Of a stretch of DNA of 64,000 bases, positions 10,578 through 20,048 are shown one piece after another. The stretch spans positions 620,001-684,000 of the forward strand of contig JAZGUH010000375.1 in the NCBI GenBank assembly GCA_037893225.1. Reading direction: 5' to 3'. Made by a program: the position numbers and the translations under genes. Origin of the DNA: Hippasteria phrygiana (taxonomy: Eukaryota > Echinodermata > Asteroidea > Valvatida > Goniasteridae). The number at the start of each line of letters is the position of its first letter. Within the stretch, counting starts at the first letter, position 1. A model generated the notes under the pieces. It had not been told where the DNA came from. It did not search any database and saw only the letters and a program-made list of their open reading frames with translations.

Positions 10578-11385
10578 GCTGGAAGGTGTACGGTGGACCG
10601 ATTTGAAGCCATTTTCCTTCAACAGAGCGTGTAAGTCTCGCGATATCACAACTTTTCATCACTAGATATTGGTAAGGTCTTGGTACGAAACACTAACTAG
10701 TTAATTGACGGACCATATTATTAACAGCAAAGCTGTAGCGTGAAGTCTTAGCAGCTAGAACTGCGATTGGAAACTACAGCTAGTGTACGTAGTATTAATT
10801 CAAGTATATTTGGTGTACCATCAAAAACATCTCTTAAACTTCTTTAATATTTGTTAGAGCTGTGAGATATTTCTCAATTATTAAAAATATCTATAAACCA
10901 TTTAGAGATATCTCGACTGCATCTATTTCACGATATCTGTAATTAAACATTTGAAGCTGTACCTGTATGATGCAAAATAATTTCATCAAAAATGACGCCG
11001 CGTGCAGCTCCAATGGACGAATCCGACCAAGTTTATATTTGCAGGATGAATGTGGTCATGATAGGTGGTCATCCGCATCTGTAAAGTGGCACATGCTTTG
11101 TATGACTACAAGCATTGACTATTCATCTGTAGCGATATTTTCAAGCCACAAAGAACAATCATTACATGACAGATTGCATGGTATAAGCTGAGAACTTGAG
11201 AAGCTTTCGGCCTTGTTGTTGTTGTTGTTGTCGTTAAGTTGTTGTCACCGTTGTTGTTCTTGGCACGCGGATCAGAAAACTCTACTCCGGGTAAAACACA
11301 TGATTATTCAGAACGTTTACACAATGAATGTGGGGATGACTTTCCCAATAACTATATTCAAACTTCCAGCGTTGGTTTTACAGAG

Positions 11386-11468
11386 CCTTCGATAGCTCAG
11401 TTGGTAGAGCGGTGGACTGTAGTGTTAAAGAAATCCATAGGTCGCTGGTTCGAATCCGGCTCGAAGGA
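11386..11468 (+). tRNA. tRNA-Tyr-GTA: tRNA-Tyr (GUA), copy 10
   Basis: Consensus gene with a T6 terminator. Counterpart of 24976. Confidence 0.97.
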
Positions 11469-11469
11469 A

Positions 11470-11475
11470 TTTTTT
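11470..11475 (+). terminator. Pol III terminator of tRNA-Tyr (typical T6)
   Basis: Six T residues begin two bases after A73. Most Tyr copies have this T6. T4 variants interrupted by G occur at 3350, 10304 and 49304, T5 at 931-type units, T7 at 2180 and in the 46909 unit. Confidence 0.85.
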
Positions 11476-11640
11476 CTTTCATCGAATTCCAATACTTTGA
11501 AAAGAGAATCGCGCCAAAGTGAAGTGCCTCATGATTTATCTTTTTAAAACCTTCATTTTTTGAGGATGTCTGGAAAATTTGCGAGAATCTCCACATTGAC
11601 CAATTGCTTTCAACTCAAATAGAACAAAACAAAACAATAC

Positions 11641-11657
11641 AAAAGAAAAGCCTAAAA
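11641..11657 (-). terminator. Pol III terminator cluster of tRNA-Lys
   Basis: On the gene strand three TTTT runs lie 12-29 nt past the Lys 3' end, followed by further T-runs of the CAAAA repeat. The distance is longer than for Tyr, so the primary transcript should carry a 3' trailer of a dozen or more nt. Confidence 0.8.
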
Positions 11658-11669
11658 CATGCAGTTCTT

Positions 11670-11742
11670 CGCCCGGTATGGGACTTGAACCCATGACCCT
11701 CAGATTAAAAGTCTGATGCTCTACCGACTGAGCTAACCGGGC
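11670..11742 (-). tRNA. tRNA-Lys-TTT: tRNA-Lys (UUU), copy 11
   Basis: Consensus gene; 5' flank marker GGAAAG. Counterparts at 25260 and 33844. Confidence 0.96.
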
Positions 11743-12544
11743 CCTGGAAAGTGTACGGTGGACCGATTTCAAGCCATTTTCCTTCAACAGAGCGTGTAAG
11801 TCTCGCGATATCACAACTTTTCATCACTAGATATTGGTAAGGTCTTGGTACGAAACACTAACTAGTTTATTGACGGACCATATTATTAACAGCAAAGCTG
11901 TAGCGTGAAGTCTTAGCAGCTCTAACTGCGATTGGAAACTACAGCTAGTGTACGTAGTATTAATTCAAGTATATTTGGTGTACCATCAAAAACATCTCTT
12001 AAACTTCTTTAATATTTGTTAGAGCTGTGAGATATTTATCAATTATTAAAAATATCTATAAACCATTTAGAGATATCTCGACTGCATCTATTTTACGATA
12101 TCTGTAATTAAACATTTGAAGCTGTACCTGTATGATGCAAAATAATTTCATCAAAAATGACGCCGCGTGCAGCTCCAATGGACGAATCCGACCAAGTTTA
12201 TATTTGCAGGATGAATGTGGTCATGATAGGTGGTCATCCGCATCTGTAAAGTGGCACATGCTTTGTATGACTACAAGCATCGACTATTCATCTGTAGCGA
12301 TATTTTCAAGCCACAAAGAACAATCATTACATGACAGATTGCATGGTATCAGCTGAGAACTTGAGAAGCTTTCGGCCTTGTTGTTGTTGTCGTTAAGTTG
12401 TTGTCACCGTTGTTGTTCTTGGCACGCGGATCAGAAAACTCTACTCCGGGTAAAACACATGATTATTCAGAACGTTTACACAATGAATGTGGGGATGACT
12501 TTCCCAATAACTATATTCAAACTTCCAGCGTTGGTTTTACAGAA

Positions 12545-12627
12545 CCTTCGATAGCTCAGTTGGTAGAGCGGTGGACTGTAGTGTTAAAGAAATCCATAGG
12601 TCGCTGGTTCGAATCCGGCTCGAAGGA
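12545..12627 (+). tRNA. tRNA-Tyr-GTA: tRNA-Tyr (GUA), copy 11
   Basis: Consensus gene; flank ACAGAA instead of ACAGAG directly before the gene marks this family (also 13705, 14865, 26135, 27295, 34719, 35879). Confidence 0.96.
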
Positions 12628-12829
12628 ATTTTTTCTTTCATCGAATTCCAATACTTTGAAAAGAGAATCGCGCCAAAGTGAAGTGCCTCATGATTTATCT
12701 TTTTAAAACCTTCATTTTTTGAGGATGTCTGGAAAATTTGCGAGATTCTCCACATTGACCAATTGCTTTCAACTCAAATAGAACAAAACAAAACAATAAC
12801 AAAAGAAAAGCCTAAAACATGCAGTTTTT

Positions 12830-12902
12830 CGCCCGGTATGGGACTTGAACCCATGACCCTCAGATTAAAAGTCTGATGCTCTACCGACTGAGCTAACCGG
12901 GC
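12830..12902 (-). tRNA. tRNA-Lys-TTT: tRNA-Lys (UUU), copy 12
   Basis: Consensus gene. 3' flank has CAATAAC (one extra A) and TTTTTCGCC markers. Confidence 0.96.
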
Positions 12903-13704
12903 CCTGGAAAGTGTACGGTGGACCGATTTCAAGCCATTTTCCTTCAACAGAGCGTGTAAGTCTCGCGATATCACAACTTTTCATCACTAGATATTGGTAA
13001 GGTCTTGGTACGAAACACTAACTAGTTTATTGACGGACCATATTATTAACAGCAAAGCTGTAGCGTGAAGTCTTAGCAGCTCTAACTGCGATTGGAAACT
13101 ACAGCTAGTGTACGTAGTATTAATTCAAGTATATTTGGTGTACCATCAAAAACATCTCTTAAACTTCTTTAATATTTGTTAGAGCTGTGAGATATTTCTC
13201 AATTATTAAAAATATCTATAAACCATTTAGAGATATCTCGACTGCATCTATTTCACGATATCTGTAATTAAACATTTGAAGCTGTACCTGTATGATGCAA
13301 AATAATTTCATCAAAAATGACGCCGCGTGCAGCTCCAATGGACGAATCCGACCAAGTTTATATTTGCAGGATGAATGTGGTCATGATAGGTGGTCATCCG
13401 CATCTGTAAAGTGGCACATGCTTTGTATGACTACAAGCATCGACTATTCATCTGTAGCGATATTTTCAAGCCACAAAGAACAATCATTACATGACAGATT
13501 GCATGGTATCAGCTGAGAACTTGAGAAGCTTTCGGCCTTGTTGTTGTTGTCGTTAAGTTGTTGTCACCGTTGTTGTTCTTGGCAGGCGGATCAGAAAACT
13601 CTACTCCGGGTAAAACACATGATTATTCAGAACGTTTACACAATGAATGTGGGGATGACTTTCCCAATAACTATATTCAAACTTCCAGCGTTGGTTTTAC
13701 AGAA

Positions 13705-13787
13705 CCTTCGATAGCTCAGTTGGTAGAGCGGTGGACTGTAGTGTTAAAGAAATCCATAGGTCGCTGGTTCGAATCCGGCTCGAAGGA
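13705..13787 (+). tRNA. tRNA-Tyr-GTA: tRNA-Tyr (GUA), copy 12
   Basis: Consensus gene in a 1160-bp unit almost identical to the two around it. Confidence 0.96.
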
Positions 13788-13989
13788 ATTTTTTCTTTCA
13801 TCGAATTCCAATACTTTGAAAAGAGAATCGCGCCAAAGTGAAGTGCCTCATGATTTATCTTTTTAAAACCTTCATTTTTTGAGGATGTCTGGAAAATTTG
13901 CGAGATTCTCCACATTGACCAATTGCTTTCAACTCAAATAGAACAAAACAAAACAATAACAAAAGAAAAGCCTAAAACATGCAGTTTTT

Positions 13990-14062
13990 CGCCCGGTATG
14001 GGACTTGAACCCATGACCCTCAGATTAAAAGTCTGATGCTCTACCGACTGAGCTAACCGGGC
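13990..14062 (-). tRNA. tRNA-Lys-TTT: tRNA-Lys (UUU), copy 13
   Basis: Consensus gene, same flanks as 12830. This unit is an extra copy absent from the corresponding place in the 8584-bp repeats. Confidence 0.96.
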
Positions 14063-14864
14063 CCTGGAAAGTGTACGGTGGACCGATTTCAAGCCATTTT
14101 CCTTCAACAGAGCGTGTAAGTCTCGCGATATCACAACTTTTCATCACTAGATATTGGTAAGGTCTTGGTACGAAACACTAACTAGTTTATTGACGGACCA
14201 TATTATTAACAGCAAAGCTGTAGCGTGAAGTCTTAGCAGCTCTAACTGCGATTGGAAACTACAGCTAGTGTACGTAGTATTAATTCAAGTATATTTGGTG
14301 TACCATCAAAAACATCTCTTAAACTTCTTTAATATTTGTTAGAGCTGTGAGATATTTCTCAATTATTAAAAATATCTATAAACCATTTAGAGATATCTCG
14401 ACTGCATCTATTTCACGATATCTGTAATTAAACATTTGAAGCTGTACCTGTATGATGCAAAATAATTTCATCAAAAATGACGCCGCGTGCAGCTCCAATG
14501 GACGAATCCGACCAAGTTTATATTTGCAGGATGAATGTGGTCATGATAGGTGGTCATCCGCATCTGTAAAGTGGCACATGCTTTGTATGACTACAAGCAT
14601 CGACTATTCATCTGTAGCGATATTTTCAAGCCACAAAGAACAATCATTACATGACAGATTGCATGGTATCAGCTGAGAACTTGAGAAGCTTTCGGCCTTG
14701 TTGTTGTTGTCGTTAAGTTGTTGTCACCGTTGTTGTTCTTGGCAGGCGGATCAGAAAACTCTACTCCGGGTAAAACACATGATTATTCAGAACGTTTACA
14801 CAATGAATGTGGGGATGACTTTCCCAATAACTATATTCAAACTTCCAGCGTTGGTTTTACAGAA

Positions 14865-14947
14865 CCTTCGATAGCTCAGTTGGTAGAGCGGTGGACTGTA
14901 GTGTTAAAGAAATCCATAGGTCGCTGGTTCGAATCCGGCTCGAAGGA
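14865..14947 (+). tRNA. tRNA-Tyr-GTA: tRNA-Tyr (GUA), copy 13
   Basis: Consensus gene. The flank GCCTCGTGAT (15004) marks the last Tyr unit before a Thr module and recurs after 18711, 27295 and 35879. Confidence 0.96.
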
Positions 14948-15149
14948 ATTTTTTCTTTCATCGAATTCCAATACTTTGAAAAGAGAATCGCGCCAAAGTG
15001 AAGTGCCTCGTGATTTATCTTTTTAAAACCTTCATTTTTTGAGGATGTCTGGAAAATTTGCGAGATTCTCCACATTGACCAATTGCTTTCAACTCAAATA
15101 GAACAAAACAAAACAATAACAAAAGAAAAGCCTAAAACATGCAGTTCTT

Positions 15150-15222
15150 CGCCCGGTATGGGACTTGAACCCATGACCCTCAGATTAAAAGTCTGATGCT
15201 CTACCGACTGAGCTAACCGGGC
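15150..15222 (-). tRNA. tRNA-Lys-TTT: tRNA-Lys (UUU), copy 14
   Basis: Consensus gene with CAATAAC flank. The spacer after it lacks 15 bp between two GTA triplets (near 15435) and is then interrupted by Thr module 1. Confidence 0.96.
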
Positions 15223-15470
15223 CCTGGAAGGTGTACGGTGGACCGATTTCAAGCCATTTTCCTTCAACAGAGCGTGTAAGTCTCGCGATATCACAACTTT
15301 TCATCACTAGATATTGGTAAGGTCTTGGTACGAAACACTAACTAGTTTATTGACGGACCATATTATTAACAGCAAAGCTGTAGCGTGAAGTCTTAGCAGC
15401 TAGAACTGCGATTCGAAACTACAGCTAGTGTACGTATATTTGGTGTACCATCAAAAACATCTCTTAAACT

Positions 15471-15482
15471 TCTTTAATATTT
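15471..15482. repeat. Left 12-bp direct repeat flanking Thr module 1
   Basis: TCTTTAATATTT occurs here and again at 17008-17019 on the other side of the module. Uninterrupted spacers have it once. It looks like a target-site duplication. Confidence 0.8.
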
Positions 15483-15503
15483 TTTCAATGTGAACAAAGA
15501 AAC

Positions 15504-15576
15504 TGGCACGAGCGGGATTCGAACCTGCGACCTCCGGGTTACCGTACCGGCGCTCTACCAACTGAGCTATCTTGCC
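15504..15576 (-). tRNA. tRNA-Thr(GGU)-like gene, module 1 copy 1
   Basis: 73 nt with perfect A box (TAGCTCAGTTGG) and B box (GGTTCGAATCC) and A73. The fold is imperfect: A5-G68 in the acceptor, U31-C39 in the anticodon stem and A51-C63 in the T-stem are mismatched. Position 33 is C, where tRNAs have a near-invariant U. The anticodon GGU would read threonine codons, but eukaryotes normally use AGU (inosine) for this box and GGU-Thr is rare. No TTTT run follows closely on the gene strand, only TTTCTTTG. It may be a tRNA-derived repeat rather than a decoding tRNA. All full copies in the window have the same 73 bases. Confidence 0.6.
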
Positions 15577-15816
15577 CTATGTTGGCGGTCTCCCAAATTG
15601 TCAGTATCTTTGTTCGGGTGGGCGCTAGTCAGAAGTCATAAACCCAGAATGCCGTGTAGCCAGGGATCACACCCAATTTTACGATACAACCTGGGAAGCG
15701 ACATTGTGGAGATCACTCAATGAGGATACGACTTTTTAATATATAATACGTCACACAATCCACAAGGGAAACTGACTAGGTAAATTTGAATACATTTTCA
15801 ATGTGAACAAAGAAAC

Positions 15817-15889
15817 TGGCACGAGCGGGATTCGAACCTGCGACCTCCGGGTTACCGTACCGGCGCTCTACCAACTGAGCTATCTTGCC
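15817..15889 (-). tRNA. tRNA-Thr(GGU)-like gene, module 1 copy 2
   Basis: Identical 73 bases, 313 bp downstream of the first. The junction with unit 1 reads TAATATATAATACG, against TAATTTATAATACG between later units. Confidence 0.6.
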
Positions 15890-16129
15890 CTATGTTGGCG
15901 GTCTCCCAAATTGTCAGTATCTTTGTTCGGGTGGGCGCTAGTCAGAAGTCATAAACCCAGAATGCCGTGTAGCCAGGGATCACACCCAATTTTACGATAC
16001 AACCTGGGAAGCGACATTGTGGAGATCACTCAATGAGGATACGACTTTTTAATTTATAATACGTCACACAATCCACAAGGGAAACTGACTAGGTAAATTT
16101 GAATACATTTTCAATGTGAACAAAGAAAC

Positions 16130-16202
16130 TGGCACGAGCGGGATTCGAACCTGCGACCTCCGGGTTACCGTACCGGCGCTCTACCAACTGAGCTATCTTG
16201 CC
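16130..16202 (-). tRNA. tRNA-Thr(GGU)-like gene, module 1 copy 3
   Basis: Third direct 313-bp unit of the module, identical gene. Confidence 0.6.
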
Positions 16203-16442
16203 CTATGTTGGCGGTCTCCCAAATTGTCAGTATCTTTGTTCGGGTGGGCGCTAGTCAGAAGTCATAAACCCAGAATGCCGTGTAGCCAGGGATCACACCC
16301 AATTTTACGATACAACCTGGGAAGCGACATTGTGGAGATCACTCAATGAGGATACGACTTTTTAATTTATAATACGTCACACAATCCACAAGGGAAACTG
16401 ACTAGGTAAATTTGAATACATTTTCAATGTGAACAAAGAAAC

Positions 16443-16515
16443 TGGCACGAGCGGGATTCGAACCTGCGACCTCCGGGTTACCGTACCGGCGCTCTACCAA
16501 CTGAGCTATCTTGCC
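16443..16515 (-). tRNA. tRNA-Thr(GGU)-like gene, module 1 copy 4
   Basis: Left-arm copy of the palindrome, identical gene. Confidence 0.6.
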
Positions 16516-16863
16516 CTATGTTGGCGGTCTCCCAAATTGTCAGTATCTTTGTTCGGGTGGGCGCTAGTCAGAAGTCATAAACCCAGAATGCCGTGTAGCC
16601 AGGGATCACACCCAATTTTACGATACAACCTGGGAAGCGACATTGTGGAGATCACTCAATGAGGATACGACTTTTTAATTATTTAAAATAATTTTAATTA
16701 TTAAAAAGTCGTATCCTCATTGAGTGATCTCCACAATGTCGCTTCCCAGGTTGTATCGTAAAATTGGGTGTGATCCCTGGCTACACGGCATTCTGGGTTT
16801 ATGACTTCTCACTAGCGCCCACCCGAACAAAGATACTGACAATTTGGGAGACCGCCAACATAG

Positions 16864-16936
16864 GGCAAGATAGCTCAGTTGGTAGAGCGCCGGTACGGTA
16901 ACCCGGAGGTCGCAGGTTCGAATCCCGCTCGTGCCA
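16864..16936 (+). tRNA. tRNA-Thr(GGU)-like gene, module 1 copy 5 (inverted)
   Basis: Right-arm copy on the opposite strand. Its upstream side faces the left-arm copy across the palindrome centre, so the two are divergent. Confidence 0.6.
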
Positions 16937-17007
16937 GTTTCTTTGTTCACATTGAAAATGTATTCAAATTTACCTAGTCAGTTTCCCTTGTGGATTGTGT
17001 GACGTAT

Positions 17008-17019
17008 TCTTTAATATTT
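17008..17019. repeat. Right 12-bp direct repeat flanking Thr module 1
   Basis: TCTTTAATATTT, matching 15471-15482. The spacer resumes with GTTAGAGCTG directly after it. Confidence 0.8.
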
Positions 17020-17552
17020 GTTAGAGCTGTGAGATATTTCTCAATTATTAAAAATATCTATAAACCATTTAGAGATATCTCGACTGCATCTATTTCACGA
17101 TATCTGCAATTAAACATTTGAAGCTGTACCTGTATGATGCAAAATAATTTCATCAAAAATGACGCCGCGTGCAGCTCCAATGGACGAATCTGACCAAGTT
17201 TATATTTGCAGGATGAATGTGGTCATGATAGGTGGTCATCCGCATCTGTAAAGTGGCACATGCTTTGTATGACTACAAGCATTGACTATTCATCTTTAGC
17301 GATATTTTCAAGCCACAAAGAACAATCATTACATGACAGATTGCATGGTATAAGCTGAGAACTTGAGAAGCTTTCGGCCTTGTTGTTGTTGTTGTTGTCG
17401 TTAAGTTGTTGTCACCGTTGTTGTTCTTGGCACGCGGATCAGAAAACTCTACTCCGGGTAAAACACATGATTATTCAGAACGTTTACACAATGAATGTGG
17501 GGATGACTTTCCCAATAACTATATTCAAACTTCCAGCGTTGGTTTTACAGAG

Positions 17553-17635
17553 CCTTCGATAGCTCAGTTGGTAGAGCGGTGGACTGTAGTGTTAAAGAAA
17601 TCCATAGGTCGCTGGTTCGAATCCGGCTCGAAGGA
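17553..17635 (+). tRNA. tRNA-Tyr-GTA: tRNA-Tyr (GUA), copy 14
   Basis: Consensus gene, first after Thr module 1; T6 terminator. Confidence 0.96.
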
Positions 17636-17836
17636 ATTTTTTCTTTCATCGAATTCCAATACTTTGAAAAGAGAATCGCGCCAAAGTGAAGTGCCTCATG
17701 ATTTATCTTTTTAAAACCTTCATTTTTTGAGGATGTCTGGAAAATTTGCGAGAATCTCCACATTGACCAATTGCTTTCAACTCAAATAGAACAAAACAAA
17801 ACAATACAAAAGAAAAGCCTAAAACTTGCAGTTCTT

Positions 17837-17908
17837 CGCCCGGTATGGGACTTGAACCCATGACCCTCAGCTTAAAAGTCTGATGCTCACCGACTGAGCT
17901 AACCGGGC
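17837..17908 (-). pseudogene. tRNA-Lys (UUU), copy 15, defective
   Basis: 72 nt: A21 is missing from the D-loop (GCTCACCG where consensus has GCTCTACCG on the plus strand), and T39 is changed to G so that 31-39 is mismatched. The 3' flank reads AACTTGCAG. The same lesions recur in the Lys copy after modules 2, 3 and 4 (21683, 30267, 38851). Confidence 0.8.
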
Positions 17909-18710
17909 CCTGGAATATGTACGGTGGACCGATTTCAAGCCATTTTCCTTCAACAGAGCGCGTAAGTCTCGCGATATCACAACTTTTCATCACTAGATAT
18001 TGGTAAGGTCTTGGTACGAAACACTAACTAGTTTATTGACGGACCATATTATTAACAGCAAAGCTGTAGCGTGAAGTCTTAGCAGCTCTAACTGCGATTG
18101 GAAACTACAGCTAGTGTACGTAGTATTAATTCAAGTATATTTGGTGTACCATCAAAAACATCTCTTAAACTTCTTTAATATTTGTTAGAGCTGTGAGATA
18201 TTTCTCAATTATTAAAAATATCTATAAACCATTTAGAGATATCTCGACTGCATCTATTTCACGATATCTGTAATTAAACATTTGAAGCTGTACCTGTATG
18301 ATGCAAAATAATTTCATCAAAAATGACGCCGCGTGCAGCTCCTATTGACGAATCCGACCAAGTTTCTTTTTGCAGGATGAATGTGGTCATGATAGGTGGT
18401 CATCCGCATCTGTAAAGTGGCACATGCTTTGTATGACTACAAGCATTGACTATTCATCTGTAGCGATATTTTCAAGCCACAAAGAACAATCATTACATGA
18501 CAGATTGCATGGTATCAGCTGAGAACTTGAGAAGCTTTCGGCCTTGTTGTTGTTGTCGTTAAGTTGTTGTCACCGTTGTTGTTCTTGGCACGCGGATCAG
18601 AAAACTCTACTCCGGGTGAAACACATGATTATTCAGAACGTTTACACAATGAATGTGGGGATGACTTTCCCAATAACTATATTCAAACTTCCAGCGTGGG
18701 TTTTACAGAG

Positions 18711-18793
18711 CCTTCGATAGCTCAGTTGGTAGAGCGGTAGACTGTAGTGTTAAAGAAATCCATAGGTCGCTGGTTCGAATCCGGCTCGAAGGA
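18711..18793 (+). tRNA. tRNA-Tyr-GTA: tRNA-Tyr (GUA), copy 15, anticodon-stem variant
   Basis: G29A mismatch as at 22557, but the 3' flank (GCCTCGTGAT at 18853) belongs to the 27295 family. This copy looks like a crossover product. Confidence 0.8.
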
Positions 18794-18995
18794 ATTTTTT
18801 CTTTCATCGAATTCCAATACTTTGAAAAGAGAATCGCGCCAAAGTGAAGTGCCTCGTGATTTATCTTTTTAAAACCTTCATTTTTTGAGGATGTCTGGAA
18901 AATTTGCGAGATTCTCCACATTGACCAATTGCTTTCAACTCAAATAGAACAAAACAAAACAATAACAAAAGAAAAGCCTAAAACATGCAGTTCTT

Positions 18996-19068
18996 CGCCC
19001 GGTATGGGACTTGAACCCATGACCCTCAGATTAAAAGTCTGATGCTCTACCGACTGAGCTAACCGGGC
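18996..19068 (-). tRNA. tRNA-Lys-TTT: tRNA-Lys (UUU), copy 16
   Basis: Consensus gene with CAATAAC flank, last before Thr module 2. Confidence 0.96.
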
Positions 19069-19349
19069 CCTGGAAGGTGTACGGTGGACCGATTTCAAGC
19101 CATTTTCCTTCAACAGAGCGTGTAAGTCTCGCGATATCACAACTTTTCATCACTAGATATTGGTAAGGTCTTGGTACGAAACACTAACTAGTTTATTGAC
19201 GGACCATATTATTAACAGCAAAGCTGTAGCGTGAAGTCTTAGCAGCTAGAACTGCGATTCGAAACTACAGCTAGTGTACGTATATTTGGTGTACCATCAA
19301 AAACATCTCTTAAACTTCTTTAATATTTTTTCAATGTGAACAAAGAAAC

Positions 19350-19422
19350 TGGCACGAGCGGGATTCGAACCTGCGACCTCCGGGTTACCGTACCGGCGCT
19401 CTACCAACTGAGCTATCTTGCC
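19350..19422 (-). tRNA. tRNA-Thr(GGU)-like gene, module 2 copy 1
   Basis: Identical to the module 1 genes; unit 1 junction carries ATATA. Confidence 0.6.
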
Positions 19423-19662
19423 CTATGTTGGCGGTCTCCCAAATTGTCAGTATCTTTGTTCGGGTGGGCGCTAGTCAGAAGTCATAAACCCAGAATGCCG
19501 TGTAGCCAGGGATCACACCCAATTTTACGATACAACCTGGGAAGCGACATTGTGGAGATCACTCAATGAGGATACGACTTTTTAATATATAATACGTCAC
19601 ACAATCCACAAGGGAAACTGACTAGGTAAATTTGAATACATTTTCAATGTGAACAAAGAAAC

Positions 19663-19735
19663 TGGCACGAGCGGGATTCGAACCTGCGACCTCCGGGTTA
19701 CCGTACCGGCGCTCTACCAACTGAGCTATCTTGCC
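19663..19735 (-). tRNA. tRNA-Thr(GGU)-like gene, module 2 copy 2
   Basis: Second 313-bp unit, identical gene. Confidence 0.6.
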
Positions 19736-19975
19736 CTATGTTGGCGGTCTCCCAAATTGTCAGTATCTTTGTTCGGGTGGGCGCTAGTCAGAAGTCATAA
19801 ACCCAGAATGCCGTGTAGCCAGGGATCACACCCAATTTTACGATACAACCTGGGAAGCGACATTGTGGAGATCACTCAATGAGGATACGACTTTTTAATT
19901 TATAATACGTCACACAATCCACAAGGGAAACTGACTAGGTAAATTTGAATACATTTTCAATGTGAACAAAGAAAC

Positions 19976-20048
19976 TGGCACGAGCGGGATTCGAACCTGC
20001 GACCTCCGGGTTACCGTACCGGCGCTCTACCAACTGAGCTATCTTGCC
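19976..20048 (-). tRNA. tRNA-Thr(GGU)-like gene, module 2 copy 3
   Basis: Third 313-bp unit, identical gene. Confidence 0.6.

Larger units (their letters stand above)
1..15482. repeat. Left Lys/Tyr tRNA tandem array
   Basis: About thirteen head-to-tail units of 1.14-1.17 kb, each holding one minus-strand tRNA-Lys, an ~805-bp spacer, one plus-strand tRNA-Tyr and a ~200-bp spacer. Units differ by scattered substitutions and small indels that define families. The pair of units at about 2.9-5.2 kb recurs at 5.2-7.5 kb (period 2313 bp), and the degenerate Tyr copies at 931 and 7893 are 6962 bp apart with their flanks. Units at 12.1-15.0 kb are almost identical 1160-bp copies. The window starts inside a unit, so the array extends further left. 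Confidence 0.95.
15483..17007. mobile_element. Thr-like tRNA module 1 (inserted block)
   Basis: A block foreign to the Lys/Tyr unit: four direct 313-bp units, each with a minus-strand Thr-like gene, then an AT-rich turn and one inverted unit. It splits the spacer at TCTTTAATATTT, which is present on both sides. The left end starts at TTTCAATGTG just past the gene's 3' flank; the right end is GTGTGACGTAT. No ORF for a transposase or reverse transcriptase is present, so movement, if any, would be non-autonomous. The mechanism is inferred. Confidence 0.6.
16371..17008. repeat. Palindrome with 308-bp arms, module 1
   Basis: Arms 16371-16678 and 16701-17008 are reverse complements except for at least one base (AGTCAGAAG against the complement of CTTCTCACT), with a 22-bp AT-only spacer. 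Each arm carries one Thr-like gene. It can in principle extrude as a cruciform. Confidence 0.9.
15490..19335. repeat. 3846-bp higher-order unit
   Basis: Thr module 1 plus two Lys/Tyr units. It matches the start and end of the 8584-bp unit but lacks 4738 bp (four Lys/Tyr units and a Thr remnant) of its middle. Confidence 0.85.

Noticed and set aside
15490..15723. 77-codon frame with SGIRTCDLRVTVPALYQLSYLA in every Thr unit
   Set aside because: It is the antisense reading of the Thr-like tRNA plus flank. Identity between copies reflects recent duplication, not protein selection.
16679..16700. AT-only palindrome centre as a replication origin
   Set aside because: Only base composition supports it; no motif or initiator sequence is visible.
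15483..17007. CRISPR-like array (regular direct repeats)
   Set aside because: The whole 313-bp unit repeats, with no short repeat/unique spacer pattern, and the sequence is eukaryotic.
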